From Actinomycetota bacterium (GTDB lineage Bacteria > Actinomycetota > Acidimicrobiia > Acidimicrobiales > Ilumatobacteraceae), in the NCBI GenBank assembly GCA_029978335.1, contig JAPOJQ010000003.1, positions 51,675 to 115,674 of the forward strand: a DNA stretch of 64,000 nucleotides, in the 5' to 3' direction. Below are positions 26,440 to 34,824 of this stretch, piece by piece; position 1 is the first letter of the stretch; each line of letters opens with the position of its first letter. Both the position numbers and the translations under genes were made by a program. The notes under the pieces are model-generated. The model was not told the DNA's origin, did no database searches, and saw nothing but the letters and a program-made list of their open reading frames with translations.

Positions 26440-27209
26440 CGAGCGGTCCAGCCCCCATCGACAATCAACGACTGACCGGTGATGAAGCCGCCAGCTGGGG
26501 TTGCGAGAAGCAATAACGCTCCGTCGAGTTCCTGCGGTTCACCCATACGAGGAATCGGCGAATTGGCCCGAATGAACTCCTGGCTTCGCTCATCTTTCAT
26601 CGGTTCGGTCATTTCTGACGGGAACCACCCCGGACACAGCGCGTTGACTCGCACGCCCTTGCGCGCCCACTGCAACGCGAGTTCACGTGTCATGTTGACG
26701 ACCGCGCCTTTTGACGCGCAGTAGTTCGACTGTTTCACCGGCGTGCCGCCCACATGGCCCAACATCGACGCCACGTTGACGATCGATCCACGACCTGAGC
26801 TGATCATCGTCGGGGCACACAACTTCGCCATGTGCCACACCGCGACGGTGTTGATCTCGAGTACCCGCTGGAACAACTCAAGCGACTCATCTTCAACGGC
26901 AACGACTTCGGCGATTCCCGCGTTGTTGACGAGCACATCGATGCGGCCGTGAGCAGCGAGCGTCTCGGCAACCACACGCTCACGATCCTCAGCGACAGCG
27001 ATGTCGGCTGCCACCACCGTCACACGATCGCCGAGTTCCCCGGCGAGCGACTCAAGGCGCTCACGCCGCCGTGCCGTCACCACCACTGTCGCGCCAACGG
27101 AATGCAACACACGTGCCATACGGTCGCCGAGCCCGGCAGATGCGCCCGTCACGATGGCGACAGCACCATCAAGTCGGAACAACGACATGGGATCAATCGG
27201 TACGTTCAC
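26436..27209 (-). CDS. Short-chain dehydrogenase/reductase (SDR)
   Basis: 257-aa classical SDR. Cofactor motif TGASAGLGDRMARVL, DIAVAED acidic pocket, NNAG at NNAGIAEVV, catalytic Ser in NVASMLGHVG, then Tyr and Lys in YCASK, and the tail PAGGFITGQSLIVDGGWTAR. Arg residues in the second strand (VTARRRERLE) suggest NADPH preference. The substrate is unknown. GTG 27209 overlaps the stop of the FtsK-like gene (GTGA); ATG 27188 (MSLFRLDG) is an equally possible start. Confidence 0.9.
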   Translation of the reverse strand: MNVPIDPMSLFRLDGAVAIVTGASAGLGDRMARVLHSVGATVVVTARRRERLESLAGELGDRVTVVAADIAVAEDRERVVAETLAAHGRIDVLVNNAGIAEVVAVEDESLELFQRVLEINTVAVWHMAKLCAPTMISSGRGSIVNVASMLGHVGGTPVKQSNYCASKGAVVNMTRELALQWARKGVRVNALCPGWFPSEMTEPMKDERSQEFIRANSPIPRMGEPQELDGALLLLATPAGGFITGQSLIVDGGWTAR

Positions 27210-30200
27210 CTCTCCAGCATGGCAGTAGCTGACACCGGATTACCGGTCGCGAGCTGTGCAAGGGCACAGTTTCCATCGACACAGATCCATCCGAGACCGG
27301 GTCGCGGTGGCATCGGCAGACGCATCGGAATCGACGCACCGATCAGATCCCCATCACCCTCGCCGGCCGCTGACATCACCACACCCCGTCGCGAACGACG
27401 AACCACTGATGTCCAATGGCCAAAGCGCGACCGCACCGCATCGGCATGCACCGCCGCCACCACGCACAGCCCAGGCTCGCGACCTTCGAGGCGAGCGGTG
27501 AACGATCCGTCGACATCGTCGATGAGCGCCGCATCGTCGACGACCACCAGATGGGGGCCATCCACATGTGGAATTGTCGCAAGCGATCTCGTTGGCTCAA
27601 CCAGCGTCACCAGTCCTTGATTCGCTGCGCTCCACGCGTGGGCGATCGCCGCCAGCGCCGTGCTTCGACCTGACCGAGCTGGACCAATCACCAACAGATG
27701 TTCGCCGTCGGGCACCTCAAGCCGTGCGTCGTCGAGGTCGGTTGCAGCCTGGCCAAGGATCAACGCAGTGCCTCGTCCATCCCGACAACCACGGATAACC
27801 GAAGCGTCGAGCGTCACTGCCAACACCTCGATCGCCGGCGGCACCGGCCGATCAGCACACGGTGCGGCGTCAACGATGGCGATCTGGGCTTCCATCCCAT
27901 GGCGTCGTCCACCCTCAATGCGCAGGCGACCAGCGATCGGGCGACGGGCGTCAGTCACCATCCGCCAGGAAATTGATGACCGCAGATCGCGTCGAACCTC
28001 ACCACCAGCGGTCACCGTCACCACGCCCACCGCTGGGCCCTCATCAAGAATTCGTTCAAGGTCATCCAACGTGCGCCGGCCAGGTTCGTCCAGCGATCGA
28101 ATCGTCTCGGCGATGCCGTCGATCATCAGCACCAGTGGAAGACCAACGGCACCGACTGCTTGGCGAGTATCGACTTCGATCGAGATCATTCGCACAAGTC
28201 GATCAACGCGTTCCCGATCGCGCAGCGTCACCACCGGAGCCGTCAGTCCGCACGTCGACAGGCTGGTGAGCCGCCCATCGCCCCGACCGTCGAGCACGTA
28301 GATGCCGGCACCATCGAGGGCTTGCGCGAGGGTGATGAGCGCAGTGGTGGTACCAGAGCCAACAGGGCCGATGATCGAAAGGTTGCCATCATCGGGATGC
28401 CACTCGAGCGGCTCGTGCCGCTGCTCCTCGCACACGTCGACCACCCCAATGCCGCCCGTCACGATCGAAGGCAATGGATCGGTCCATGGTCGATGCGGTG
28501 CCCGAACACGTCGCGAGCGCATCCGGTCATCACACTCTGCAACCGGCACGGCGGTGGTCATCGCTGTCTGGAACTCGACCGGCTCGTCACCGCCGATGCG
28601 GATGAGCGCCCGCCCCGGCACCCTTCGATCGAGTCGAGCAGCGCGGTCGTCGCCGATGACGTCGAGCGCGTCGGCTCGGTCTTGCAACCGAAGCGCAATC
28701 CGGATGTTGGTGTTTGCTCGAACCGCGTCATCGATCACGCCGGCGGGTCGTTGAGTGGCGAGCACGAGATGCATGCCAAGGCTCCGCCCACGTCGAGCGA
28801 TGTCGACCAGCCCGGCAAGCGCATGCGGAGCCGTACTGGCCAAGGAGGCGAACTCGTCAACCACGATGATGAGCCGAGGCGGTGTCGTGCCACCGGGTTC
28901 GAGCGCCGCAAGATCAGCCACGCCCGCACCCCGAAGCATGACCTCGCGACGGCGAACCTCTGCGTCGAGACTCACCAGCACACGATCCACCAAGCTGCCT
29001 TCAAGGTCGGTCACCACGCCGAGCACATGTGGCAGATCGGCGATGCGATCGAATGCCGCTCCACCTTTGTGGTCGATCAACAAGAAGGTGACCGTGTCGG
29101 GATCGTGACGCAGGCACAGCGAGGTGACCATCGTGCAGAGCAGTTCGCTCTTTCCCGATCCCGTGGTACCGGCAATCAGTGCATGAGGCCCGTCAGCCAC
29201 AAGATCGAGCGACACCGGTCCGTCGGCACCTTCGCCGAGCACCGCCACCGCCGATCGAAGATCGACGGGGCCCGGAGCAGGTTTGCTGAGAACGGCTCGC
29301 GCGGGTATGCGGCGAGCGACATGATCGACATCTTCAGGATCGATGAGACCGCTGAGTGCGGTCATCGTCATCTCCCAGGTGTCGCCCGTCATCCCAACGG
29401 CTTCACAGCCGGTCACTCCGTCACGGCCGTCGATGATTGCCGACCAGTCAGCGCTCACATCAATGATGTCGGTGCAGACCGCAGGCACCTCATCGCCAAC
29501 ACCGAGTAGGCAGAGACAACTCGTTGAGCGATCGGCATCGAGTAACCGCCGAAGCGCGCCGTCGGCATGAATCAGCGAGGGTGCACTCGATGTCACGATG
29601 AGCAACCGTCGGGTGTCGGTGCTGTTGTTCACGCGGTCGTCGATTCCGGGAAGCACGCCACGCACCTCGTCATCGACGACAAGATCAAGATCAGCGGGCC
29701 CGCTCGCCACAACCGCCTGGGCGACGAGCGAGCGGAGAACAGCGTGGGCGACGTCGGTGCCCGCTCGCACGGCGACCACACGCTGCGCACCGAGGTCGAT
29801 GCGGACCGGGGCACCTGGCAGGCCTTCAAGGTCGGCGATGCCGACCACGACGTCGATCGGGTCGTTCTGGCGTTGGGACCACAACGAGTTCGACGCCACA
29901 CGCTCACCGAGGTCGATCGGCCAGTGCTGACGTTGCGCCCGATGTGCAGCGAGGCGTCGCTCGCGACGTTGCTGTCGCACACGGCGTTCCGCCCTCCGCG
30001 TACGGACTGTCTCCACACCGATATGTGCAACAGTGCCCATCACGCCAACAAGACCGAACGCCAACATCACCCATGAACCGGTGATCACTGCGATGACGGC
30101 GCTCGCCGCCAGGGTGATGAGGCCAACGATGAGCGAGCCGCCACCTCGAGTCAGAGTGCCAGGTGCGGCAGCTTCGTCGGTGGGCAGCTCTCGTTCTGGC

Positions 30201-30499
30201 CGTCGAGGTGGACGGACCACAATCGATCCCGAGCGTCGGTGTTGCGGCGCTGACGCGGCGGAGAGGTGGAAACGGCTATGCCCCGCTCGGATGAGGTGCT
30301 CATCGTCGCCGACGTCAACCGAGGTCGCTGCCAATGCCGTGACCTCGCCAGAGGGCAGGACGATGAAGTGATGTGAACCGAGTGCCGAATCTGCGTGCCG
30401 GATGTGTGCCGATCTTGCTCGGCCGACGACGGAGGGCTGTTCGACACGATATGTACGGCCACAGTCGGGGCCGCTGATGGGGCTGAATGCGATGGACAT
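27206..30499 (-). CDS. EssC/EccC-like FtsK/SpoIIIE ATPase with FHA-like N-terminus
   Basis: 1097 aa. Residues 1-80 resemble an FHA fold (VVGRARSAHIRHADSALGSHH). Two membrane segments lie at about 121-160, followed by a highly basic stretch (RRAERRVRQQRRERR). Three FtsK-type domains follow. The first is complete: Walker A GTTGSGKSE at 444-452, Walker B IIVVDEF at 544-550. The second has GPVGSGTTT near 711-719 and the third GPARSGRST near 935, both without the Walker Lys. This is the layout of type VII secretion EssC/EccC coupling ATPases, but no WXG100 substrate, EccB/D/E or YukD-like gene is nearby. It heads an operon with an SDR and a secreted protein and is divergent from a sigma-like regulator. 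Confidence 0.85.
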   Translation of the reverse strand: MSIAFSPISGPDCGRTYRVEQPSVVGRARSAHIRHADSALGSHHFIVLPSGEVTALAATSVDVGDDEHLIRAGHSRFHLSAASAPQHRRSGSIVVRPPRRPERELPTDEAAAPGTLTRGGGSLIVGLITLAASAVIAVITGSWVMLAFGLVGVMGTVAHIGVETVRTRRAERRVRQQRRERRLAAHRAQRQHWPIDLGERVASNSLWSQRQNDPIDVVVGIADLEGLPGAPVRIDLGAQRVVAVRAGTDVAHAVLRSLVAQAVVASGPADLDLVVDDEVRGVLPGIDDRVNNSTDTRRLLIVTSSAPSLIHADGALRRLLDADRSTSCLCLLGVGDEVPAVCTDIIDVSADWSAIIDGRDGVTGCEAVGMTGDTWEMTMTALSGLIDPEDVDHVARRIPARAVLSKPAPGPVDLRSAVAVLGEGADGPVSLDLVADGPHALIAGTTGSGKSELLCTMVTSLCLRHDPDTVTFLLIDHKGGAAFDRIADLPHVLGVVTDLEGSLVDRVLVSLDAEVRRREVMLRGAGVADLAALEPGGTTPPRLIIVVDEFASLASTAPHALAGLVDIARRGRSLGMHLVLATQRPAGVIDDAVRANTNIRIALRLQDRADALDVIGDDRAARLDRRVPGRALIRIGGDEPVEFQTAMTTAVPVAECDDRMRSRRVRAPHRPWTDPLPSIVTGGIGVVDVCEEQRHEPLEWHPDDGNLSIIGPVGSGTTTALITLAQALDGAGIYVLDGRGDGRLTSLSTCGLTAPVVTLRDRERVDRLVRMISIEVDTRQAVGAVGLPLVLMIDGIAETIRSLDEPGRRTLDDLERILDEGPAVGVVTVTAGGEVRRDLRSSISWRMVTDARRPIAGRLRIEGGRRHGMEAQIAIVDAAPCADRPVPPAIEVLAVTLDASVIRGCRDGRGTALILGQAATDLDDARLEVPDGEHLLVIGPARSGRSTALAAIAHAWSAANQGLVTLVEPTRSLATIPHVDGPHLVVVDDAALIDDVDGSFTARLEGREPGLCVVAAVHADAVRSRFGHWTSVVRRSRRGVVMSAAGEGDGDLIGASIPMRLPMPPRPGLGWICVDGNCALAQLATGNPVSATAMLER

Positions 30500-30604
30500 G
30501 TGGCCCGAGTGGTCACAGGTGTGCCGTCACCGGAAAGGAAATTCCAAAAGTGAGACGTCCAGAGAGGGTTGAAGTGAGTTCTCCGGAGATGACCGAGGCG
30601 GAAC
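30500..30604. other. Divergent intergenic region between FtsK-like and sigma-like genes
   Basis: 105 bp that must hold the promoters for both genes. It contains an AT-rich patch (GGAAAGGAAATTCCAAAAG) unusual for the window and a purine-rich AGGCGG shortly before GTG 30605. No TANNNT hexamer is at the usual 6-9 bp from either start, so these two genes may use a different sigma factor or have longer leaders. Confidence 0.4.
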
Positions 30605-31333
30605 GTGGCCGCCATGACGAATCACACCACCACCACACGTCCCTTTACCGGCATTCGAGCCACGCTCGAGCAGCAATGGGAACAACTCAATCAGCACCCT
30701 CGCAACATCAGAATCGCACGTGGCTGGCACATCACCACCGTGGCCTTCAGCGATCTCAACGACCTGCTCGCCCTCGCCGGCTTCGGCGGAGGTGACGAGA
30801 ACGATCACGTCCTGTGGGCACTCGTCAGTCGAGCCGCGCACGACGATCTCGCCACCCACATGGTGCTTCGCAGGATCCTGCCAGGGCTGATGGCGGCCAA
30901 TCGCCGTCGACCGCGCCGGCTCAGCGCCGAGGAAGGTCTTCGTGAACTGATTGCCGCCGCATGGATCACCATCCGCACCTACGACCCAAACCGAGACCCG
31001 TCGTCACTTGCCGCAGCGCTCATCGATGGTGCCCGCTATCGGGCCTTTCGATCCGAGCGACGTCGACGCGATCGCCACCCGGAACTTCCGAGTGATTCCG
31101 TCGAACGCGAACCGTCGATTGACGACCACGACGACCTCCTCGAATTGCGACACGTCCTCGTTGAGGCCGCTCAGCGCGGCCTTCCCGCCGACGACCTCGA
31201 ACTCGTCCGCCGCCTCGCAACTGGCCACCGAACTGAGACGATTGCCAACGAGCTGGGGATCACCACCAGGGCCGTTCGATATCGGTGCACCCGAATTGCG
31301 AACGAACTCGCCGCTATTGCGCGCGTTGCGTGA
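30605..31333 (+). CDS. Sigma-region-4/LuxR-like HTH regulator
   Basis: 242 aa. The C-terminal 50 residues (LVRRLATGHRTETIANELGITTRAVRYRCTRIANELA) form a sigma-70 region-4/LuxR type helix-turn-helix. The preceding DDHDDLLELRHVLVEAAQRGLPADDLELV is helical and resembles the stretch before region 4. The N-terminal half (about 1-150) is helical, lacks recognisable region 2 and has a polybasic RRRRDRH motif. It could be a divergent sigma factor or a DNA-binding regulator for the divergent EssC-like gene. Start GTG 30605 has a purine-rich AGGCGG just upstream; ATG 30614 is the alternative. Its 3' end overlaps the convergent hydratase by 20 bp. Confidence 0.65.
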   Translation: MAAMTNHTTTTRPFTGIRATLEQQWEQLNQHPRNIRIARGWHITTVAFSDLNDLLALAGFGGGDENDHVLWALVSRAAHDDLATHMVLRRILPGLMAANRRRPRRLSAEEGLRELIAAAWITIRTYDPNRDPSSLAAALIDGARYRAFRSERRRRDRHPELPSDSVEREPSIDDHDDLLELRHVLVEAAQRGLPADDLELVRRLATGHRTETIANELGITTRAVRYRCTRIANELAAIARVA

Positions 31334-32099
31334 ACGTCGGACGGCGCTTGTCGAAGAAGGCACTGATGCCCTCTTGGCAATCCGGCGTCACAATGCCAGC
31401 CGCCATGACTTCCATCGCATAGGCATACGCCTTGGGCTGTTCCATGTCGACCTGCGCGTAATAGGCCCGCTTGCCGATGCCCTTCGCCATCGCCGAACCG
31501 CGGATCGAACGAGCCATGAGGTCGTTCACCGCATCGTCGAGTTGGTCGTCAGCCACCACCCGGTTGATCAGCCCCCACGACGCTGCGGTATGGGCATCGA
31601 CAGGGTCTCCGGTGATCGCGAGTTCCATCGCATGCTTGCGATTGATCTGCCGGGCCACCGCGACCAGCGGCGTATTGCAGAACAGTCCGCCTTTGCCACC
31701 CGGCAGAGCAAAAGCAGCCGACTCACCGGCGATTGCCATATCGCACGTCGCAACCAGCTGACACCCAGCAGCAGTTGCCAAGGCGTGAACCTTGGCGATC
31801 ACGACTTGTGGGATCTCCTGCACGGTGTTCATCATGCGCGTGCACACCTCGAGCAATGAACGTGCTTGTGGCAACTCAACATCAACCATGTCGCCAAAGT
31901 TGTGTCCGGCTGAAAACACTGGCCCATTCGCCGCGATGACGACGCCGAGAGCATCCGACGAACCGACCTCATCCAGCGCCGCCTGCATCTCGAGCATCAA
32001 GGCCCTCGACAGCGAGTTGCGGGTCTCGGGCCGATTCAAGGTGATGGTGACCACATCCCCCGAACGTGCGACCGACAAGTTCTCGAAGTTCGTGCTCAT
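31314..32099 (-). CDS. Enoyl-CoA hydratase/isomerase
   Basis: 261-aa crotonase-fold enzyme. ITLNRPETRNSLSRALMLEMQ near residue 20, the oxyanion-hole strand GPVFSAGHNFGDMV, and VHALATAAGCQLVATCDMAIAGESAAFALPGGKGGLFCNTP in the second oxyanion region. The Gly-Cys pair near the usual Glu positions makes the hydratase reaction less certain; it may be an isomerase or another crotonase activity on an acyl-CoA. ATG 32099 is chosen over the track start 9 codons upstream because MSTNFENLS is a typical N-terminus. No typical -10 is seen just upstream. Confidence 0.85.
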   Translation of the reverse strand: MSTNFENLSVARSGDVVTITLNRPETRNSLSRALMLEMQAALDEVGSSDALGVVIAANGPVFSAGHNFGDMVDVELPQARSLLEVCTRMMNTVQEIPQVVIAKVHALATAAGCQLVATCDMAIAGESAAFALPGGKGGLFCNTPLVAVARQINRKHAMELAITGDPVDAHTAASWGLINRVVADDQLDDAVNDLMARSIRGSAMAKGIGKRAYYAQVDMEQPKAYAYAMEVMAAGIVTPDCQEGISAFFDKRRPTFTQRAQ

Positions 32100-32142
32100 G
32101 TGCACAGCCTGCCACGCACACGACACCGGGAATGACCCGGAG

Positions 32143-32214
32143 TGCGCCCCCAGGGGGTCGAACCCTGAACCAACGGGTTAAAAGCCCGCTGCTCTGCCAT
32201 TGAGCTAGAGGCGC
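32143..32214 (-). tRNA. tRNA-Lys (anticodon TTT)
   Basis: 72-nt cloverleaf on the minus strand. Acceptor GCGCCTC pairs with GGGGCGC (one T-G pair), D arm GCTC/GAGC, anticodon stem GCGGG/CCCGT with loop CTTTTAA (anticodon TTT), T arm CAGGG/CCCTG with loop TTCGACC, discriminator A. No CCA is encoded. It lies between a hydratase and an acyl-CoA ligase gene on the same strand. Confidence 0.95.
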
Positions 32215-32251
32215 GTGGTGAGCAGGCTAACGATTCACACCAGAGAACTGG

Positions 32252-33763
32252 TCAGCCGACATTGCGCTGCCGGCCGTCCCAATGCGGTGCCCGTAGCGCC
32301 TTCTTATCGACCTTGCCGTAGACGGTGACCGGGAGGTCGTCCCGATACTCGACCGACTTCGGCCGCTTGTACGACGCCAACCGCTCGCGACACCACGCGG
32401 CGAACGCCTCGCGGTCGAGGCTCGGCCTTGGCACGACGACAGCGTGCACCGCTTCACCCCAGTCGTCATGGGGGACACCGACGATCGCCACCTGAGCAAC
32501 GTCGGGATGGGCGGAAATCACCGCTTCGACCTCAACCGAGTAGACGTTCATGCCGCCCGAAATGATCATGTCGTTGGCCCGATCGACGAGGGTCACGAAT
32601 CCCTCATCGTCCATACGGCCGACATCGCCGGTCCGCATCCAGCGGCCAGCGAAGCGCTTTGCGTAGTTGTCGGGGTCTTGCCAGTACCCGCGCATCACGT
32701 ACGGCGAGTCGAGCGCAACTTCGCCAACCTCACCTCTCGGCACTTCCTCGCCGGCCTCATCGATGATGGCGACCTCGCACATCAGCGTCGCTTTGCCACA
32801 CGACGAGAGCAGGTCGGGTTCCGACAGCGCCCGCACGTGGTCGGGCTTGGACAGCACCGTCGCGAAGTTCGGGCATTCGGTCTGCGCGTACAACTGCTGA
32901 AGCACCGGACCAAAGACCTCCATCGCCTGACGTAACCGCTCGGGCGAGATCGGAGCGGCTCCGTATTGGATGGTGCGCAGGGCTGCTGGACGAATACCCG
33001 TCTCAACAGCCGCATCAAGCAAGCGGTAGATCATCGTCGGCACAGCGAACGTCCATGTGATGTCGTGCTCGTCCATGATCCGAAGCACCTCGTGGGCATC
33101 GAATCCCTTCTCGACGCGCACGTGGGCGCCGCGCAGCAGCGCGGCTGCGCCAAGGAAGCCAGCTGCATGGGGCAACGGCGTGGTCAGCAGCATGTGGTCA
33201 TCCCGGCCGATGCCGCCCTCCATGATGTGGGCGAACATGTTGAGGACCATCGGGGCCTGATGATGGACAATGCCCTTCGGCTTGCCGGTGGTCCCACCGG
33301 TGAACCCGACGAAAGAGAGGTCGTCAGGCCCGACGGCGCCGACGGCCGGAGGCTCGACAGGTAGGGATCCCGGCGCAACGACGTCACCTGGGATGATCGT
33401 GCAGGCATCGGGGATCTCCGTCGCGAGATGCGCCAACGCCGGGCTGACGACGGCAACCGTCGGTGTCGTCCGTACGGCGATGTCGCCGATGTCCGATGCC
33501 GTGAGCATCGAGTTGAGCGGGATCTTGACCGCGCCGATCGCCATGATTGCCAGGTCGTACACGGGATATGACGCCGAGTTCTCGCACAGCAACACCACTC
33601 GATCGCGCGGCGAGGCCCCGGCGGCGCGCAGATTCTGCGCCGCGATGGCAACCGCTGTCGCCATGTCCGAATACGTCCAGGTCATGCCGTCAGCGGTGAG
33701 GGCCGGTCGGGGACCATTGAGTGTGAGGGAGCGACGAAACGCCTCCCAGAGTGTCGACATCAT
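32252..33763 (-). CDS. AMP-dependent acyl-CoA synthetase/ligase
   Basis: About 503-aa ANL-family ligase. The ATP-binding loop FVGFTGGTTGKPKGIVHHQ, the adenine motif YAQTE, GRWMRTGDVGRMDDEGFVTLVDRANDMIISGGMNVYSVEVE, and a C-terminal VTVYGKVDKKAL with the catalytic Lys are intact. The substrate is unknown; FACL-type long-chain or aromatic acids are possible. Start choice is among GTG 33766, ATG 33763 and ATG 33760; a TACTGT -10 ends 8 bp before ATG 33763. It is divergent from a methyltransferase with 39 bp between the starts. Confidence 0.9.
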   Translation of the reverse strand: MMSTLWEAFRRSLTLNGPRPALTADGMTWTYSDMATAVAIAAQNLRAAGASPRDRVVLLCENSASYPVYDLAIMAIGAVKIPLNSMLTASDIGDIAVRTTPTVAVVSPALAHLATEIPDACTIIPGDVVAPGSLPVEPPAVGAVGPDDLSFVGFTGGTTGKPKGIVHHQAPMVLNMFAHIMEGGIGRDDHMLLTTPLPHAAGFLGAAALLRGAHVRVEKGFDAHEVLRIMDEHDITWTFAVPTMIYRLLDAAVETGIRPAALRTIQYGAAPISPERLRQAMEVFGPVLQQLYAQTECPNFATVLSKPDHVRALSEPDLLSSCGKATLMCEVAIIDEAGEEVPRGEVGEVALDSPYVMRGYWQDPDNYAKRFAGRWMRTGDVGRMDDEGFVTLVDRANDMIISGGMNVYSVEVEAVISAHPDVAQVAIVGVPHDDWGEAVHAVVVPRPSLDREAFAAWCRERLASYKRPKSVEYRDDLPVTVYGKVDKKALRAPHWDGRQRNVG

Positions 33764-33771
33764 CACCGGGC

Positions 33772-33796
33772 ACAGTACTCAGCGCCTCGTTAGTGT
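33772..33796. promoter_or_regulatory. Divergent -10 elements for ligase and methyltransferase
   Basis: TACTGT on the minus strand (33777-33772) serves the ligase; TAGTGT on the plus strand (33791-33796) ends 6 bp before the methyltransferase ATG at 33803. Both would give leaderless transcripts. Confidence 0.5.
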
Positions 33797-33802
33797 CTGA
33801 AT

Positions 33803-34588
33803 ATGAACGCCGCCGAACGCTGGGCCGCCGATCTCGCTACATGGGGGATCCCCGAACACATCCTGAGCGCCGCTCCGCAGTCACCGTGGATTCATCCAGT
33901 ATCGAATTTCACTCCGAGTGGCGACCTCCACGTCGACACCCCGTCGCGCCACCGGGCGCTCGAAGCGATCGAGTCGATCCGCGAACCATCGGTGCTCGAT
34001 ATCGGCTGTGGCGGGGGCCGGGCCGCGTTCGGTCTGGTACCACCCGCAACTTCGGTCATCGGTGTTGATCATCAACACGGCATGCTCGACGTGTTCACCG
34101 ATCAGGCGAATGTACGTGGTGTCTCGGTCACCACCGTGCTTGGGGACTGGCCTGACGTCGCCCCAGAGACCCCACCAGCTGATGTCGTGGTGTGCCATCA
34201 CGTCTTCTACAACGTTGCTGCACTCGAACCGTTCGTCGCCGCCCTGACCGACCACGCGAAGCAACGGGTAGTGGTGGAACTTCCCGAGCGCCATCCACTC
34301 ACACATCTGAGCGATGCGTGGCGACACTTCTGGAATCTCGAACGGCCGACGGCGCCGACCGCAGAAGATGCGCTGGTGGTGGTGCGTTCGATGGGGATCG
34401 ACGCCCACCTCGAGCGCTGGTCGGTGCCTGCACCCTCATCGGCGCCTGAGGTCACTGACCTCGATGTGGAACACATGCGGATCCGACTCTGTCTGACGCC
34501 AGACCGCGACGCCGACGTGCGCTCATTCCTCGAATCTCGTCAACCCGCAGGACGAGACCTTGCAGCGATCTGGTGGGACGTTGCCTAA
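33803..34588 (+). CDS. Class I SAM-dependent methyltransferase
   Basis: 261 aa. The SAM-binding motif I is VLDIGCGGGRAAFGL at about 65-79, the acidic strand-2 end IGVDHQHGML follows, and motif IV is DVVVCHHVFYNVAAL. The C-terminal part (about 170-261) carries a helical insert. The substrate is unknown; it appears to be a small-molecule type methyltransferase. Its stop codon lies within the perfect palindrome that precedes the small Cys-rich gene. Confidence 0.85.
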   Translation: MNAAERWAADLATWGIPEHILSAAPQSPWIHPVSNFTPSGDLHVDTPSRHRALEAIESIREPSVLDIGCGGGRAAFGLVPPATSVIGVDHQHGMLDVFTDQANVRGVSVTTVLGDWPDVAPETPPADVVVCHHVFYNVAALEPFVAALTDHAKQRVVVELPERHPLTHLSDAWRHFWNLERPTAPTAEDALVVVRSMGIDAHLERWSVPAPSSAPEVTDLDVEHMRIRLCLTPDRDADVRSFLESRQPAGRDLAAIWWDVA

Positions 34589-34602
34589 ATGTCCGGACAT
34601 TT
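34587..34602. promoter_or_regulatory. Perfect 16-bp palindrome AAATGTCCGGACATTT (candidate operator)
   Basis: The sequence is its own reverse complement. It overlaps the methyltransferase stop codon and sits just upstream of a TATCGT -10 (34605-34610), covering the spacer/-35 area of the promoter for the 54-aa Cys-rich protein. A homodimeric repressor site is the simplest reading. Confidence 0.55.
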
Positions 34603-34604
34603 GC

Positions 34605-34610
34605 TATCGT
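34605..34610 (+). promoter_or_regulatory. -10 element (TATCGT) of the 54-aa Cys-rich gene
   Basis: It ends 7 bp before the ATG at 34618 and directly follows the 16-bp palindrome. Confidence 0.5.
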
Positions 34611-34617
34611 CGTCGAC

Positions 34618-34782
34618 ATGTGCCGTCAAGTGACCTGCAAGACCTGCGGAAAAGCCTCCTGGGCCGGATGCGGAATGCACGTGGAACAGGTGCTCGGCCA
34701 CCTGTCTGCCGACCAGCGTTGCCAATGTCACCTCGCCCCTCCCGAGGTCGCACCCCGCAAGCGCTGGTTCGCCCGAAAGTGA
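34618..34782 (+). CDS. Small Cys-rich zinc-ribbon-like protein, 54 aa
   Basis: MCRQVTCKTCGKASWAGCGMHVEQVLG continues to DQRCQCHLAPPEVAPRKRWFARK. Six Cys (2, 7, 10, 18, 35, 37) and His residues in CxxC, CxMH and CxCH groups suggest a metal- or iron-sulfur-binding knuckle, with a basic aromatic tail. Similar tiny proteins are widespread as conserved hypotheticals, with no assigned function that I can state. The track starts 15 codons earlier, but ATG 34618 is supported by the -10 7 bp upstream and by the MCRQVTC start. A palindromic operator precedes it. Confidence 0.75.
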   Translation: MCRQVTCKTCGKASWAGCGMHVEQVLGHLSADQRCQCHLAPPEVAPRKRWFARK

Positions 34783-34824
34783 TCTGATTCCCCATCGGCC
34801 CCGCAGGCATGACAGCCTGAGGGG

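Noticed and set aside
28160-29509. 449-aa plus-strand ORF opposite the EssC-like gene
   Set aside because: It is antisense to the intact FtsK domain with Walker motifs; no support of its own.
34804-34819. Hairpin CAGGC-ATGACA-GCCTG before the hydratase as a terminator
   Set aside because: Only a 5-bp stem with no following T-run; it lies directly before the Shine-Dalgarno and may be chance.
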